Below, piece after piece: positions 32,579 through 41,433 of a stretch of DNA of 64,000 nt (position 1 is its first letter; each line of letters opens with the position of its first letter). Origin of the DNA: Psychroflexus tropicus DSM 15496 (GTDB lineage: Bacteria > Bacteroidota > Bacteroidia > Flavobacteriales > Flavobacteriaceae); NCBI RefSeq assembly GCF_000378765.1, contig NZ_KB905344.1:264332-328331 (forward strand), given 5' to 3'. The notes under the pieces were generated by a model that searched no databases, was not told where the DNA came from, and was given only the letters and a program-made list of their open reading frames with translations. A program made the position numbers and the translations under genes.

Positions 32579-33278
32579 GGTTATCTTTTAACAAATTAGC
32601 AATAGCATATTCAAAGTTAGGTTCTCCTGTAGTCGATTTCAGTTGGTCTATGCTTCCATCAAAATAGACTTTCCCATCTAAAATAAAACTGATATGGTCT
32701 GAAATCTCTTCTACAAAACTCATGATATGAGAAGTAATTAAAATTGTTTTTCCTTTAGATTGTTCTTTCTTCAAAAGCTCCTTAAGCTTAATCAAAGAAA
32801 CGGGGTCCAGTCCAGAAGTAGGCTCATCAAGAATGATAAATGGACTATCGAACATCAAACTCAGAACCAGATTTACTTTCTGTTTAAACCCTCCCGATAA
32901 GTTGCTTAATTTAATATTGAGGTAAGGTGCTAAGCCAAAATAAGTAATCAATTCCTCATCTCGTGTCTTTTGGTTTCGCAAATCCTTAATCATACGAATG
33001 ATTTCTTTCACTTTGATATTTTCTGGAAAATTGGCTATTTGAGGGAGGTAATCTATGTTTTTACGGTAAGTCCAGTTCTGTCTAATGCTGGATGCATTAG
33101 ACAGGACGTCACCCTTATTGGGGTGGCTCATTCCCAGAAGGATTTTGATTAAAGTGGTTTTGCCAGAACCATTAGGCCCTAGTATGGCCGTAGTTTTTCC
33201 GTTTTGTATCGTGAGGTTGATCCCTTTTAACACCTCATTTTTATCGAACTTTTTATATATATCTTTAAATTCTACCAT
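32571..33278 (-). CDS. nosF: NosF, ABC ATPase for NosZ maturation
   Basis: 235 residues. Walker A GPNGSGKTT, signature LSGGFKQK, Walker B FIILDEPTSGLDP, H-loop ITSHIMSFV. The IDYLPQIANFPENIKVKEII Q-loop region is typical of NosF. It energises NosY. It overlaps both neighbours (8 nt with nosY, 7 nt with nosD). Confidence 0.93.
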   Translation of the reverse strand: MVEFKDIYKKFDKNEVLKGINLTIQNGKTTAILGPNGSGKTTLIKILLGMSHPNKGDVLSNASSIRQNWTYRKNIDYLPQIANFPENIKVKEIIRMIKDLRNQKTRDEELITYFGLAPYLNIKLSNLSGGFKQKVNLVLSLMFDSPFIILDEPTSGLDPVSLIKLKELLKKEQSKGKTILITSHIMSFVEEISDHISFILDGKVYFDGSIDQLKSTTGEPNFEYAIANLLKDNHA

Positions 33279-34519
33279 TCTACTTTACGCATTAAAGGCT
33301 GTTGATCTATTAGATTTTCTGGAGTGAATACTGGAGTTACTTTTTCTGAAAAATTGATGATATCAATAAATAAACTTCTTAACAAAATAATGCTTTCTGG
33401 AGTTTCATTTACAAGGTAACTAAAGAGTTTGACCGGCCGGTAGGGTACATCACCATACCCATCTCTGTCTAGGTCGTAGCCAGTATAATCACTCCAATAA
33501 TTGTTATCGAAGCTGTTATCGTTTAGGCCACCAGAATAACTCAAGTCAAAATTGTTGTATAAGAAATTATTTTTGTGAAATTTATTACGATAACTTCCAC
33601 CTACAAACTTTACGGCATATCCATTGTCTATAAAATCATTTTCGTAATACGTCATTCTGGTGGAGCCATCTGCAGTAATTCCTATCGTATTATTTCTAAA
33701 TGTGTTATGTGTAATCTCACCGTCATTTATTTCTTTCAACAAAAGTCCGTAAGAAGCGGTTCCCCAATTTTTTTCGAAGATATTATTGTTCATAATGATG
33801 CGTTTCGAAAACATCACAGCAACACCCGCGCTATTGTTTGTAAATGTATTATGACTGTACCTGTTGTCATTAGAAAACATAAAATGTAAGCCATAACGCC
33901 TATTATCATAACTCCTATTGTTTTCGAATACATTGTTATTTCCAAATTCTATGTAGATTCCATCTCTCATCTTAAAAACTTGATTATTCTTCACTACCAT
34001 ATCTTTGGAATCCCATAGGTGTATGGCATTTCCAGAGTTGGCCTCTGTACTACCACTTCCTGAAATAGTATTGCCCTCTACAAGTCCATTTTTTGACTTT
34101 TCTATCAAAAATCCAAAAAATGCGTTTTTAAGGGTAATTTTTCTTAGCTTAAAGTCATAACATTTAAATAAATAAATAGCAGCATAATCTGTGGTATAAC
34201 TCACTTTTGTGTTCACTACAGTCAAATTTTCCAAGCTGAAGTTTGTTGCTTCTATTTTAAAACCATAGCCTTTATTATCTGTATCTATAATTGTTCCTTC
34301 TTCGCCATAGAGATGAAGAGACTTTTTATCGATGAAGATATCGTGTTCTTTGTAAACTCCTTTTTTTATAAATATGGAATCTCCTGGTTGAGCGTGATTT
34401 ACAGCTTCTTGTACAGACTTAAAATCACATGCGTTCTTGCAAACATCAATGATTTGATGCTGAGCAAATAGAAGGTTTGTATGAATAACTAAGAGAAAAA
34501 ACACAAATGAATTATACAT
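33272..34519 (-). CDS. nosD: NosD, periplasmic copper/sulfur-delivery protein
   Basis: 415 residues, signal peptide ending in FAQ. A right-handed beta-helix of CASH repeats (N-x-F-x-x-N-R patterns: NKFHKNNFLYNNF, NVFENNRSYDNRRYGLHFMFSNDN) and a conserved NYWSDYTGYDLDRDGYGDVPYRPVKL C-terminal box, divided as usual for NosD. It works with NosF and NosY on NosZ assembly. Confidence 0.93.
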   Translation of the reverse strand: MYNSFVFFLLVIHTNLLFAQHQIIDVCKNACDFKSVQEAVNHAQPGDSIFIKKGVYKEHDIFIDKKSLHLYGEEGTIIDTDNKGYGFKIEATNFSLENLTVVNTKVSYTTDYAAIYLFKCYDFKLRKITLKNAFFGFLIEKSKNGLVEGNTISGSGSTEANSGNAIHLWDSKDMVVKNNQVFKMRDGIYIEFGNNNVFENNRSYDNRRYGLHFMFSNDNRYSHNTFTNNSAGVAVMFSKRIIMNNNIFEKNWGTASYGLLLKEINDGEITHNTFRNNTIGITADGSTRMTYYENDFIDNGYAVKFVGGSYRNKFHKNNFLYNNFDLSYSGGLNDNSFDNNYWSDYTGYDLDRDGYGDVPYRPVKLFSYLVNETPESIILLRSLFIDIINFSEKVTPVFTPENLIDQQPLMRKVEW

Positions 34520-34522
34520 AGC

Positions 34523-34972
34523 TTATTTAGAATAAACGTCTTTTTTTATAGCTTCAGGAAGTTCTCCCCAATGATGAATAGAGCCTTCAAGTTGTTTTTT
34601 TGTTTTTAAAGCGTCTGCTTCATTTTTGAAAGCAGTAAGGTAAGCTCCCATTGGACTTGGTAAGTTTTTGCTAATTAAATAGCTAGCTTCTTTTGCAGGA
34701 ATCATTTGTCCTGGTGCTGTGTAATTGGCCACCCATAAGTTTGCATCTTTTAAGCTTTGAGAGTCTTTTTCAATATAATTGACCATGCACTCAATGGCAT
34801 CAAATTTACGCTGCTTTCCTTTAGAAGTGACCAACTGGGCTGAGTGCGTTTTCTGCACGATTCCCATGCTGCAATAATCACATTGGTCGCGACCATACTG
34901 TATAGGTTTTATAGAGGTATCGCAAGCCATAAAAACTAAAAGACTTGCAGTATAAAGGATTATCTTTTTCAT
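34523..34972 (-). CDS. nosL: NosL, copper chaperone lipoprotein
   Basis: 149 residues with lipobox FMACD. Key motif QCDYCSMGI (Cys and Met copper ligands), then FDAIECMVNYIE, and YTAPGQMIPAKEASYL. NosL delivers Cu(I) to apo-NosZ and NosD at the outer face of the membrane. One nucleotide separates it from the upstream gene. Confidence 0.95.
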   Translation of the reverse strand: MKKIILYTASLLVFMACDTSIKPIQYGRDQCDYCSMGIVQKTHSAQLVTSKGKQRKFDAIECMVNYIEKDSQSLKDANLWVANYTAPGQMIPAKEASYLISKNLPSPMGAYLTAFKNEADALKTKKQLEGSIHHWGELPEAIKKDVYSK

Positions 34973-34973
34973 T

Positions 34974-35579
34974 CTATTTTGCTTTTTTTAGACCTATAAA
35001 ATAGGCTATAAAGGTTAGAAACATTCCTGTGCCCATCAATATGGCTCCCAACGCGGGGTAGGAGTGTGCTTTAAAATTTAAAATGTCTTTAGAACCAAAA
35101 AGGGGTGGCTTATAGCTTAATGGATTCCCGTCAGCATCGGTCATTTTCATAATAGCTTTCGGGTCTAAGTTGGTACCATAATCTGTCATCCAGGCATTAA
35201 AATCGAACATCCCTGCAACGCCCAATACGGTCATTAAAATCAACCAGCCCAAAAACCACTTGTAAGATACTTTTTTAAAAAATCCTAACAATCCAATAAG
35301 AATTCCTAAAATAGCCATACCACCTACAACAATAGGGAATACAGAAAACTCCCACATTTCATCTTGTTTAGGAAGCTTACGCATACCTATATAGTGATTG
35401 AGTCCATCAATATTTTGGATATCGTGTTTTTCGTGACCTTGGAGCCCATCTAAATGAATGTACATGCCGATACCACTTGGATATTGGGGAGCTTCTAAAC
35501 TAATACTCCATAACGGGAAGATGAACAACCCCAGTAATAAAGCAGATCCTATTATCATTGATATACTTGCAGCTTTCAT
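34974..35579 (-). CDS. Conserved membrane protein of the nos cluster (201 aa)
   Basis: ATG at 35579 gives 201 residues; an upstream in-frame Met at 35651 adds 24 non-hydrophobic residues and is less likely. Four membrane helices (about 5-22, 80-102, 112-130, 175-196) surround a periplasmic segment (about 23-78). The position between nosZ and nosL is common in flavobacterial nos clusters. It could support electron flow or NosZ assembly, without direct evidence. Confidence 0.75.
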   Translation of the reverse strand: MKAASISMIIGSALLLGLFIFPLWSISLEAPQYPSGIGMYIHLDGLQGHEKHDIQNIDGLNHYIGMRKLPKQDEMWEFSVFPIVVGGMAILGILIGLLGFFKKVSYKWFLGWLILMTVLGVAGMFDFNAWMTDYGTNLDPKAIMKMTDADGNPLSYKPPLFGSKDILNFKAHSYPALGAILMGTGMFLTFIAYFIGLKKAK

Positions 35580-35661
35580 AGTTTTATGTTTTTGATGAAA
35601 AAAGGGTGAGCAGAGATTCCACTCACCCATGAGGAGTAATGATATAATCAAAAATCAATTA

Positions 35662-37632
35662 TTACTCTTTCCATTCATCGTCTAGCGACCATCTTAATTT
35701 AGTAGAACTGTTCTTTCCAGAAACCCTTACATAACCTTGCATTTCTTGGTGGAGAGCAGAACAAAAGTCGGTGCAATAAAATGGCCACACGCCTTCTCGC
35801 TCTGGTTCCCAAGTGATGGTTTTGGTTTGTCCAGGCATAATCAATATTTCAGAGGTATTAGCCCCTATTACAGCAAATCCATGAGGAACGTCAAAGTCTT
35901 GTTCTAGGTTGGTGATATGGAAATACACTTTATCACCTACCTTTATTCCTTCAATATTATCAGGAGCAAAATGACTTCTAACAGTTGTTGCATAAACATG
36001 AACTTCATTACCATTTCGTTCTACTCGTGTAGCTGCTTCACTTTTTGCTGCATATTTGTGATTATTTTCCTCTAGGTCATAGTATTTTTTAGACTTAGAT
36101 TTTATCAAGTCTGCAGGAATAGCTGCGGCATAATGTGGTTCGCCATGAGTAGGGAAATCCAATAGAAGATCCATCTTATCGCCACTAATATCATATAGCT
36201 GTGCAGAATGTTCTAGTTCTGGCCCTGTAGGTAAGTACCTGTCTTTTGTAATTTTGTTCATGCTAAACATGTACTTTCCAAATGGTTTTCTAGAGTTACC
36301 TCCAGGTATTGTAAGGTGCCCAACAGAATAGAACGAAGGTAATCTGTCTACGACTTCCCAAGTTCCAATTTTCCACTTCACCACTTCAGAAGAAATAAAG
36401 AAGGTGGTATAACCAAAACCTTTACCGTCAAACTCTGTGTGCAAAGGACCTAAACCTCCACTATCTACAACACCTTCCAAAACAGAATCGAATTTTAGAA
36501 TAGGTATCCCATAGGCATCTCCATCGTAATCTTTATTTTCTATTGCCTTCATCATTTTATCAAAAGAATAGACACTCAATTGAGTAGATAATTTTCCATT
36601 CCCGATAATATACTGCCCCGATGGATCCACATCTAAACCGTGTGGAGATTTAGGAACAGGCATATAATATACCGCACCTTCAACATTTCTTGGATCTACA
36701 GAGATCACACCTTCTTTCATCTCGGTAGTTGCAGTCATCGTTGATTCGTCATAAACATTATGAGCATAAGTACCAGCTACTTTAGTGCCTCCACCATTTT
36801 TTACATATTCTGCAAGTTTCTTCCAGTTTACAGCTGCTATGAAATCCTTATCGTTCTGAGAGGCATTAACTTCTTGCATAGAGTGTGCTTCCTCTGTATT
36901 ATAGGAGGTAAAGAAAAACCATCCGTGTGATTTATCCCGACCAGGATGAGCCAGATCATAATTAAAGCCAGGCATATTCAACTGGAAATCCAGGTTCATG
37001 TGGCCGTGTTCTTGATCTATGGAGATAAAGCTTAAAGGCCCTTTAAATTCCCCTTTCATCTCATCAATTGGCATATCCTTTTGAGGATTTGGAACTGCAA
37101 AACGGGTACCTGCAACGATGTATTCTGTATTTTCAGTTACAAAAGAAGAAGCATGGTTTCCTGCAGAATTTGGAATCTCAATAATCTCCTCCGTTTCGAA
37201 AGTGGTTAAACTGATTCTTGCAATACGAGGGGTATTGTTTTCATTGATAAAGATCCATCGTCCATCCAGAACACCATCAGTTTGGGAAATATCAGGATGG
37301 TGCGCATCTCCCCAAGGTATAAATCCAAAAGAGGTGTTAAGCATTGCCTTCGATTCTTCAGAATAACCATAACCATTGGTTGGAAATTGAGAAAAAACAG
37401 GAATTTCCTTAAGCATTCTTCCACTAGGCAAACCATAAACCGTTAGATTTCCAGAATATCCTCCAGACATGAAGGCATAAAACTCATCGTGTTCTCCAGG
37501 CGGAACGTAGACCTTTTCAGCATTAGAAGACGACATAGCGCCAGAATTAGAACTATCTTTTGATGTGTTACCACAGCCTACTAGCAGTAGTCCTGCACTT
37601 AAGCCTAGTAAAAATTTTTGTATTGTTTTCAT
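35662..37632 (-). CDS. nosZ: NosZ, nitrous oxide reductase, clade II
   Basis: 656 residues. The N-terminus is a Sec/SPII lipoprotein signal (LLVGCGNTS), not a twin-arginine signal, the mark of clade II enzymes. The beta-propeller domain has His ligands of CuZ (DAHHPDIS, GHLTIPGG, SPHGLDVD, EPHYA). The C-terminal cupredoxin domain has the CuA motif FYCTDFCSALHQEM (CxxxCxxxHxxM). It reduces N2O to N2 in the periplasm, taking electrons from c-type cytochromes or quinol. Third gene of the operon. Confidence 0.97.
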   Translation of the reverse strand: MKTIQKFLLGLSAGLLLVGCGNTSKDSSNSGAMSSSNAEKVYVPPGEHDEFYAFMSGGYSGNLTVYGLPSGRMLKEIPVFSQFPTNGYGYSEESKAMLNTSFGFIPWGDAHHPDISQTDGVLDGRWIFINENNTPRIARISLTTFETEEIIEIPNSAGNHASSFVTENTEYIVAGTRFAVPNPQKDMPIDEMKGEFKGPLSFISIDQEHGHMNLDFQLNMPGFNYDLAHPGRDKSHGWFFFTSYNTEEAHSMQEVNASQNDKDFIAAVNWKKLAEYVKNGGGTKVAGTYAHNVYDESTMTATTEMKEGVISVDPRNVEGAVYYMPVPKSPHGLDVDPSGQYIIGNGKLSTQLSVYSFDKMMKAIENKDYDGDAYGIPILKFDSVLEGVVDSGGLGPLHTEFDGKGFGYTTFFISSEVVKWKIGTWEVVDRLPSFYSVGHLTIPGGNSRKPFGKYMFSMNKITKDRYLPTGPELEHSAQLYDISGDKMDLLLDFPTHGEPHYAAAIPADLIKSKSKKYYDLEENNHKYAAKSEAATRVERNGNEVHVYATTVRSHFAPDNIEGIKVGDKVYFHITNLEQDFDVPHGFAVIGANTSEILIMPGQTKTITWEPEREGVWPFYCTDFCSALHQEMQGYVRVSGKNSSTKLRWSLDDEWKE

Positions 37633-37652
37633 GATATGTAAAATTTAAATAA

Positions 37653-38243
37653 TTAATTTGGGAGTAAAACCTCTTCGATGATATGAACCCAGCCATTGCT
37701 CACATTTACCGACTTTATAATTTTTGTGCCTCCAATGTAGATATCATCACCCTGGGTGGTAACATCAAGGTATTGGCCGTCTGCCATGTAAAGCTTTCTG
37801 TTTTTTTCTACGTTTTTTTGAAGTGTTTTTAAGGGGTAGTTGCTTGGAGCCACATGATGAACAAGAATACCAGCTAGGGCAGACTTATGTTCTGGCTTTA
37901 GCAAATCTTCAAGTGTTGCTTTATCTATTTTATTAAACGCAGCATTGGTGGGAGCAAATACTGTGAGTGGTCCTACATTTACCAGAGCGTTTTCTACCTC
38001 TGCCTCCTGTACAGCCTTTACCAGAGTGGTATGGTCTGGAGAAGTAAGTGCCAGTTTGAGAGCATTCATTTCATTACCGTCATCTTCCATAAAGGCTTGA
38101 CCTTGTTTGGAAGTGGAGACCTCGTTGAGGTATGCCTTAGAGGTTTTATCTTCTGTATCGGCTTTACCTTTGGTATTACAGGCAAGCAAACATGCCATTG
38201 ATAAAACAATTGCTGAACAATTCAGCATTTTTTTGAGGTCCAT
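37653..38243 (-). CDS. Fasciclin-domain lipoprotein
   Basis: The ATG at 38243 gives 196 residues with a lipobox (CLLACN); the longer open frame to 38315 overlaps the cytochrome gene and is unlikely. A single fasciclin (FAS1) domain runs from about 70 to the end: VGPLTVFAPTNAAFNKI, LAGILVHHVAPSNYPL, KSVNVSNGWVHIIEEVLLPN. Located 10 nt after the cytochrome and 20 nt before nosZ. FAS1 domains mediate protein contact, so it might organise NosZ and cytochrome at the membrane, which is inference. Confidence 0.85.
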   Translation of the reverse strand: MDLKKMLNCSAIVLSMACLLACNTKGKADTEDKTSKAYLNEVSTSKQGQAFMEDDGNEMNALKLALTSPDHTTLVKAVQEAEVENALVNVGPLTVFAPTNAAFNKIDKATLEDLLKPEHKSALAGILVHHVAPSNYPLKTLQKNVEKNRKLYMADGQYLDVTTQGDDIYIGGTKIIKSVNVSNGWVHIIEEVLLPN

Positions 38244-38253
38244 GAGCTTAGTA

Positions 38254-38766
38254 TTATTGGTTATCGATTTGTCTAAAATATTCCAAGATCGCTCTGGCAT
38301 CTTCTTCAGAGACATTTTGGTTGGCCATCACAGCCATGTTATTTTCTACCAACAGACGCTTAGCAATAGGGTCTTTTTTAATCATTTCTTCAGGATTCAA
38401 AATCATGTTCATAATCCATTCTGGAGATCTTCTCTTGGTAACTCCAGATATTGCTGGTCCTACGAATTTTTTGTCCATTTTATGGCAGGCTGTACATAAG
38501 TTGTTAAAGACCTCTTTTCCTCTACCAGCCATGGCTTCATCAATACCATCGCCAACCTCTACAGATGTGATAGGTCCTATGCCAATATTAGCCATATCAT
38601 CTTCTGTGGAAGTTTTTTGAGTTGCTTTTGGGGTAGTCTCCTTTTTCCCTGTATTAGATGTATTGCTTATTTTGATTTGGTCTTTGTCTTTTTTTTCTTC
38701 GTTTCCTCCACATGCCATTGCAAAGCCGAGTAGAATAATGGCACTGATTTTAATTATTGATTTCAT
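38254..38766 (-). CDS. Mono-heme cytochrome c lipoprotein, first gene of the nos operon
   Basis: 170 residues from ATG 38766 (an in-frame ATG at 38790 overlaps the -7 box and is rejected). Lipobox FAMACG, a Lys/Thr-rich linker (about 20-65), then the cytochrome domain with NLCTACHKMDKKFVGP and distal Met in NNMAVMANQN. Probable electron donor to NosZ. Regulated from the TGA-N6-TCA site upstream. Confidence 0.88.
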   Translation of the reverse strand: MKSIIKISAIILLGFAMACGGNEEKKDKDQIKISNTSNTGKKETTPKATQKTSTEDDMANIGIGPITSVEVGDGIDEAMAGRGKEVFNNLCTACHKMDKKFVGPAISGVTKRRSPEWIMNMILNPEEMIKKDPIAKRLLVENNMAVMANQNVSEEDARAILEYFRQIDNQ

Positions 38767-38789
38767 GATGTTGATTTTGATTACTCCCA

Positions 38790-38835
38790 CAAAACTAAAA
38801 ATGAAGGAACCATATTTATTATGACCAGAATCATA
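38790..38835 (-). promoter_or_regulatory. nos operon promoter with TGA-N6-TCA operator
   Basis: The palindrome TATGACCAGAATCATA is at 38820-38835. The minus-strand -7 box TAGTTTTG is at 38790-38797, its centre 34 bp away. This is the only promoter signal I find for the eight-gene nos operon. Confidence 0.75.
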
Positions 38836-39371
38836 AAGACTAGCTCTTTTTTAAAACTTAAAGGTGTAAACAGCTGGTAATAAGGCAGATTTGAACTGAT
38901 TTTTTTTGATCCTCGATAAGGAACTTATTCGTATAAAACTGATAAATGTCAATTTTTGAATGAATACATATAATACTACAGTATCTGATTTTTTTATCGT
39001 TTCCATTATCGATTTATACCAATCTAAATCGAAATATGATTCAACTGAAGGAGGAGTATAACAGTAAGAACTAATATAAAGTGTAAAATCTTTGATCTAT
39101 TTGGAAGGAAAGCGAATAAACATCCGTGATTTAATTCATAATAGAAGAATAATTAATCCAAATGTAAACCTCTTCAACAGTAGGGGGGTTACTTCTAATT
39201 TTCATAAATACTTCCTAATGTTATGTAAGTCGCATCAAATAAAGTTATATCAAATTGAAATTAAGCTTTTATGTAGGACTAATAAAGATCGAAATTATAA
39301 TGAAGATTTAGTTAGATTTGTGTAATAAATCAATAAAGTAGTAATCAATTAAAAAAATCGAATTCATCATT
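38836..39371. other. Intergenic region between nos operon and M61 peptidase
   Basis: 536 bp, AT-rich. A TTG-initiated plus-strand frame at 39092-39325 (77 codons) has no recognisable family and poor composition and is not called. No hairpins with T runs were found. It should contain the M61 peptidase promoter. Confidence 0.4.
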
Positions 39372-41264
39372 ATGAAGAAAACCTTAAGTATTTTAAGTCT
39401 GGGATTATTGTTGGTCGCTTGTGATGCCACCAAATCCAAAATAAATGATTTAGCAGTCAACACCCCTATTAAAACCTCTTTGGACCTGACAGCTGTCGAT
39501 AACGATAGGGTACCGGTAAGTATTGATCCAGGTCGTTTTACAAAAGATACAGTTACCTACAGATTGCCTAGAGTTATACAAGGCACCTATTCTGTAAGTG
39601 ATTTTGGAAAGTATGTCGATGATTTCACGGCAATGGATTATGAAGGGAATACTTTAACGGCCACTAAAGAAGGAAACAATACGTGGACCATTGTAGGTGC
39701 TAAAAATCTAGATAAGATCACCTATTACGTCAATGATACCTATGATATTGAAACCAGTGGAGGAATAGGCGGGGAACAGCCATTTTCGCCAGCAGGAACC
39801 AATATAGAGCTAGATAACTATGTTCTGAATTTACATGGCTTTATCGGTTACTTCGATGAATTAAAAAGCAATCAGTATACCTTGGATGTTACCGCTCCTG
39901 TTGATTTCGACCGGACTTCTGCTTTACAAAGTACCGGAGAAACCACTAGTGAAGACGGCAATAGCCTAACGACTACTTATTTTGCTCCAAGGTATTTCGA
40001 CATTACCGACAATCCGATGATGTATGGAGATCTAGATGTTGAAGAATTTATGGTAGGCGATATCAAAATCGTTTTGAGTTTGTTTTCACCAAATAAAACG
40101 CATACTGCAGAAAGCTTAAAAGAAACCGTCTATGAGATGATGGAGGCGCAGAAAGCCTACTTAGGTGAAATCAATACGACCTCACGCTATGATATTTATG
40201 TCTACCTATCTGAAGGTAAAGAAGATTCTCCAAAGGGATTTGGAGCCTTAGAACACCAAACTTCTACGGTTGCGGTCTTTAGCGAAAGCATGCCATTAGA
40301 AAGCCTCAAAGGAACGATGATTGATGTGATTGCACACGAGTTCTTCCACATTGTTACTCCACTTTCAGTTCATTCTGAAGATGTGCATTACTTTGATTAC
40401 AATGACCCGACATTCTCTAAACACTTATGGATGTATGAAGGGGTAACTGAGTATTTTGCTCAGCATTTTCAGGTGTACAAAGACCTGGTAGAACCTCAGG
40501 AATTTTATAACACTGTCAACAGTAAAATCATGACATCGAAAAATCTTGATGACAGCATGAGCTTTACAAAAATGAGTGAAAATGTATTGGAAGAACCTTA
40601 CGCTTCAAACTATTACAACGTTTATATGAAAGGGGCATTAATTGGGATGTGTGTTGATATCTTGATGAGAAAGGAAAGCAATGGCGAGCGTAGCATGCTG
40701 TCTTTAATGAAAGAATTATCCAGCAAATATGGAGTGGACCAACCTTTTGAAGACGATCAATTGATTTCTGAAATCACTAAAATGACCTATCCAAGTGTTG
40801 GGGAGTTTTTGACGACTCATGTTGAAGGGGAAACTCCGATCAACTACGATGAATTTTTTCAAATGGTAGGCCTAACCAAAGCAGAAAAAGAAGTAGAAAC
40901 CAACTTTATTTTTTCTGGTGGACAAAACATCATTTTTGGTGCTGATCAAGAAAAAGGAGCAATCATCTTTAAGGAGAATGCGCTAAACAATTCCTTTTGG
41001 AAATCTCAAAACATACAAGCTGGGGATGTGATTAAAAAAGTGAATGACTCAGAATTGACGATGGCCAATGCACAGCAAACTGTCGGAATGATGTATAGCT
41101 GGCAAGTCGGACAAGACATCACTATGGAACTAGAGCGCGATGGAGAAGTCATAGTTATCGAGACGACACTGACCAAGCCTGTAGCCGTTTCAGAATCTAT
41201 TGTAGAAGATGAAAATGCTACTGAAGAGCAGATTGCAGTTCGTAAGGCCTGGTTAAATCAGTAA
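39372..41264 (+). CDS. M61 family metallopeptidase with PDZ domain, lipoprotein
   Basis: 630 residues. Lipobox LLVACD. The N-terminal domain (about 30-200) is the beta-sandwich of M61 glycyl aminopeptidases. The catalytic motif is VIAHEFFHIVTP (HExxH, about 324-328) with a glutamate in LWMYEGVTEYFAQH, and a PDZ domain at the C-terminus (NSFWKSQNIQAGDVIKKVND). Likely anchored at the periplasmic or outer face. It is monocistronic and followed by a terminator. Confidence 0.92.
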   Translation: MKKTLSILSLGLLLVACDATKSKINDLAVNTPIKTSLDLTAVDNDRVPVSIDPGRFTKDTVTYRLPRVIQGTYSVSDFGKYVDDFTAMDYEGNTLTATKEGNNTWTIVGAKNLDKITYYVNDTYDIETSGGIGGEQPFSPAGTNIELDNYVLNLHGFIGYFDELKSNQYTLDVTAPVDFDRTSALQSTGETTSEDGNSLTTTYFAPRYFDITDNPMMYGDLDVEEFMVGDIKIVLSLFSPNKTHTAESLKETVYEMMEAQKAYLGEINTTSRYDIYVYLSEGKEDSPKGFGALEHQTSTVAVFSESMPLESLKGTMIDVIAHEFFHIVTPLSVHSEDVHYFDYNDPTFSKHLWMYEGVTEYFAQHFQVYKDLVEPQEFYNTVNSKIMTSKNLDDSMSFTKMSENVLEEPYASNYYNVYMKGALIGMCVDILMRKESNGERSMLSLMKELSSKYGVDQPFEDDQLISEITKMTYPSVGEFLTTHVEGETPINYDEFFQMVGLTKAEKEVETNFIFSGGQNIIFGADQEKGAIIFKENALNNSFWKSQNIQAGDVIKKVNDSELTMANAQQTVGMMYSWQVGQDITMELERDGEVIVIETTLTKPVAVSESIVEDENATEEQIAVRKAWLNQ

Positions 41265-41297
41265 TACTGAATTTTAATTAAATTTAAGAGTAAAACG

Positions 41298-41328
41298 AAA
41301 CCCGCAGCATTTATGCTGCGGGTTTTTG
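41298..41328 (+). terminator. Terminator of the M61 peptidase gene
   Basis: AAACCCGCAGCAT / ATGCTGCGGGTTT with a 2-nt loop and a T tract interrupted by one G, 34 nt after the stop codon. Confidence 0.9.
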
Positions 41329-41433
41329 TTTATAGCTGTTTATACTAAAACCATTGTGTTTATTTAGCTTTAGCATTAAATTACAAAAAGAAATTAAGTG
41401 GTCCGAAAGAGTTTAAAGTCTAAAGTCATATAC

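Noticed and set aside
39092-39325. Plus-strand 77-codon frame starting at TTG between the nos operon and the M61 peptidase
   Set aside because: Non-ATG start, no recognisable domain, basic AT-rich composition; not enough to call a gene.
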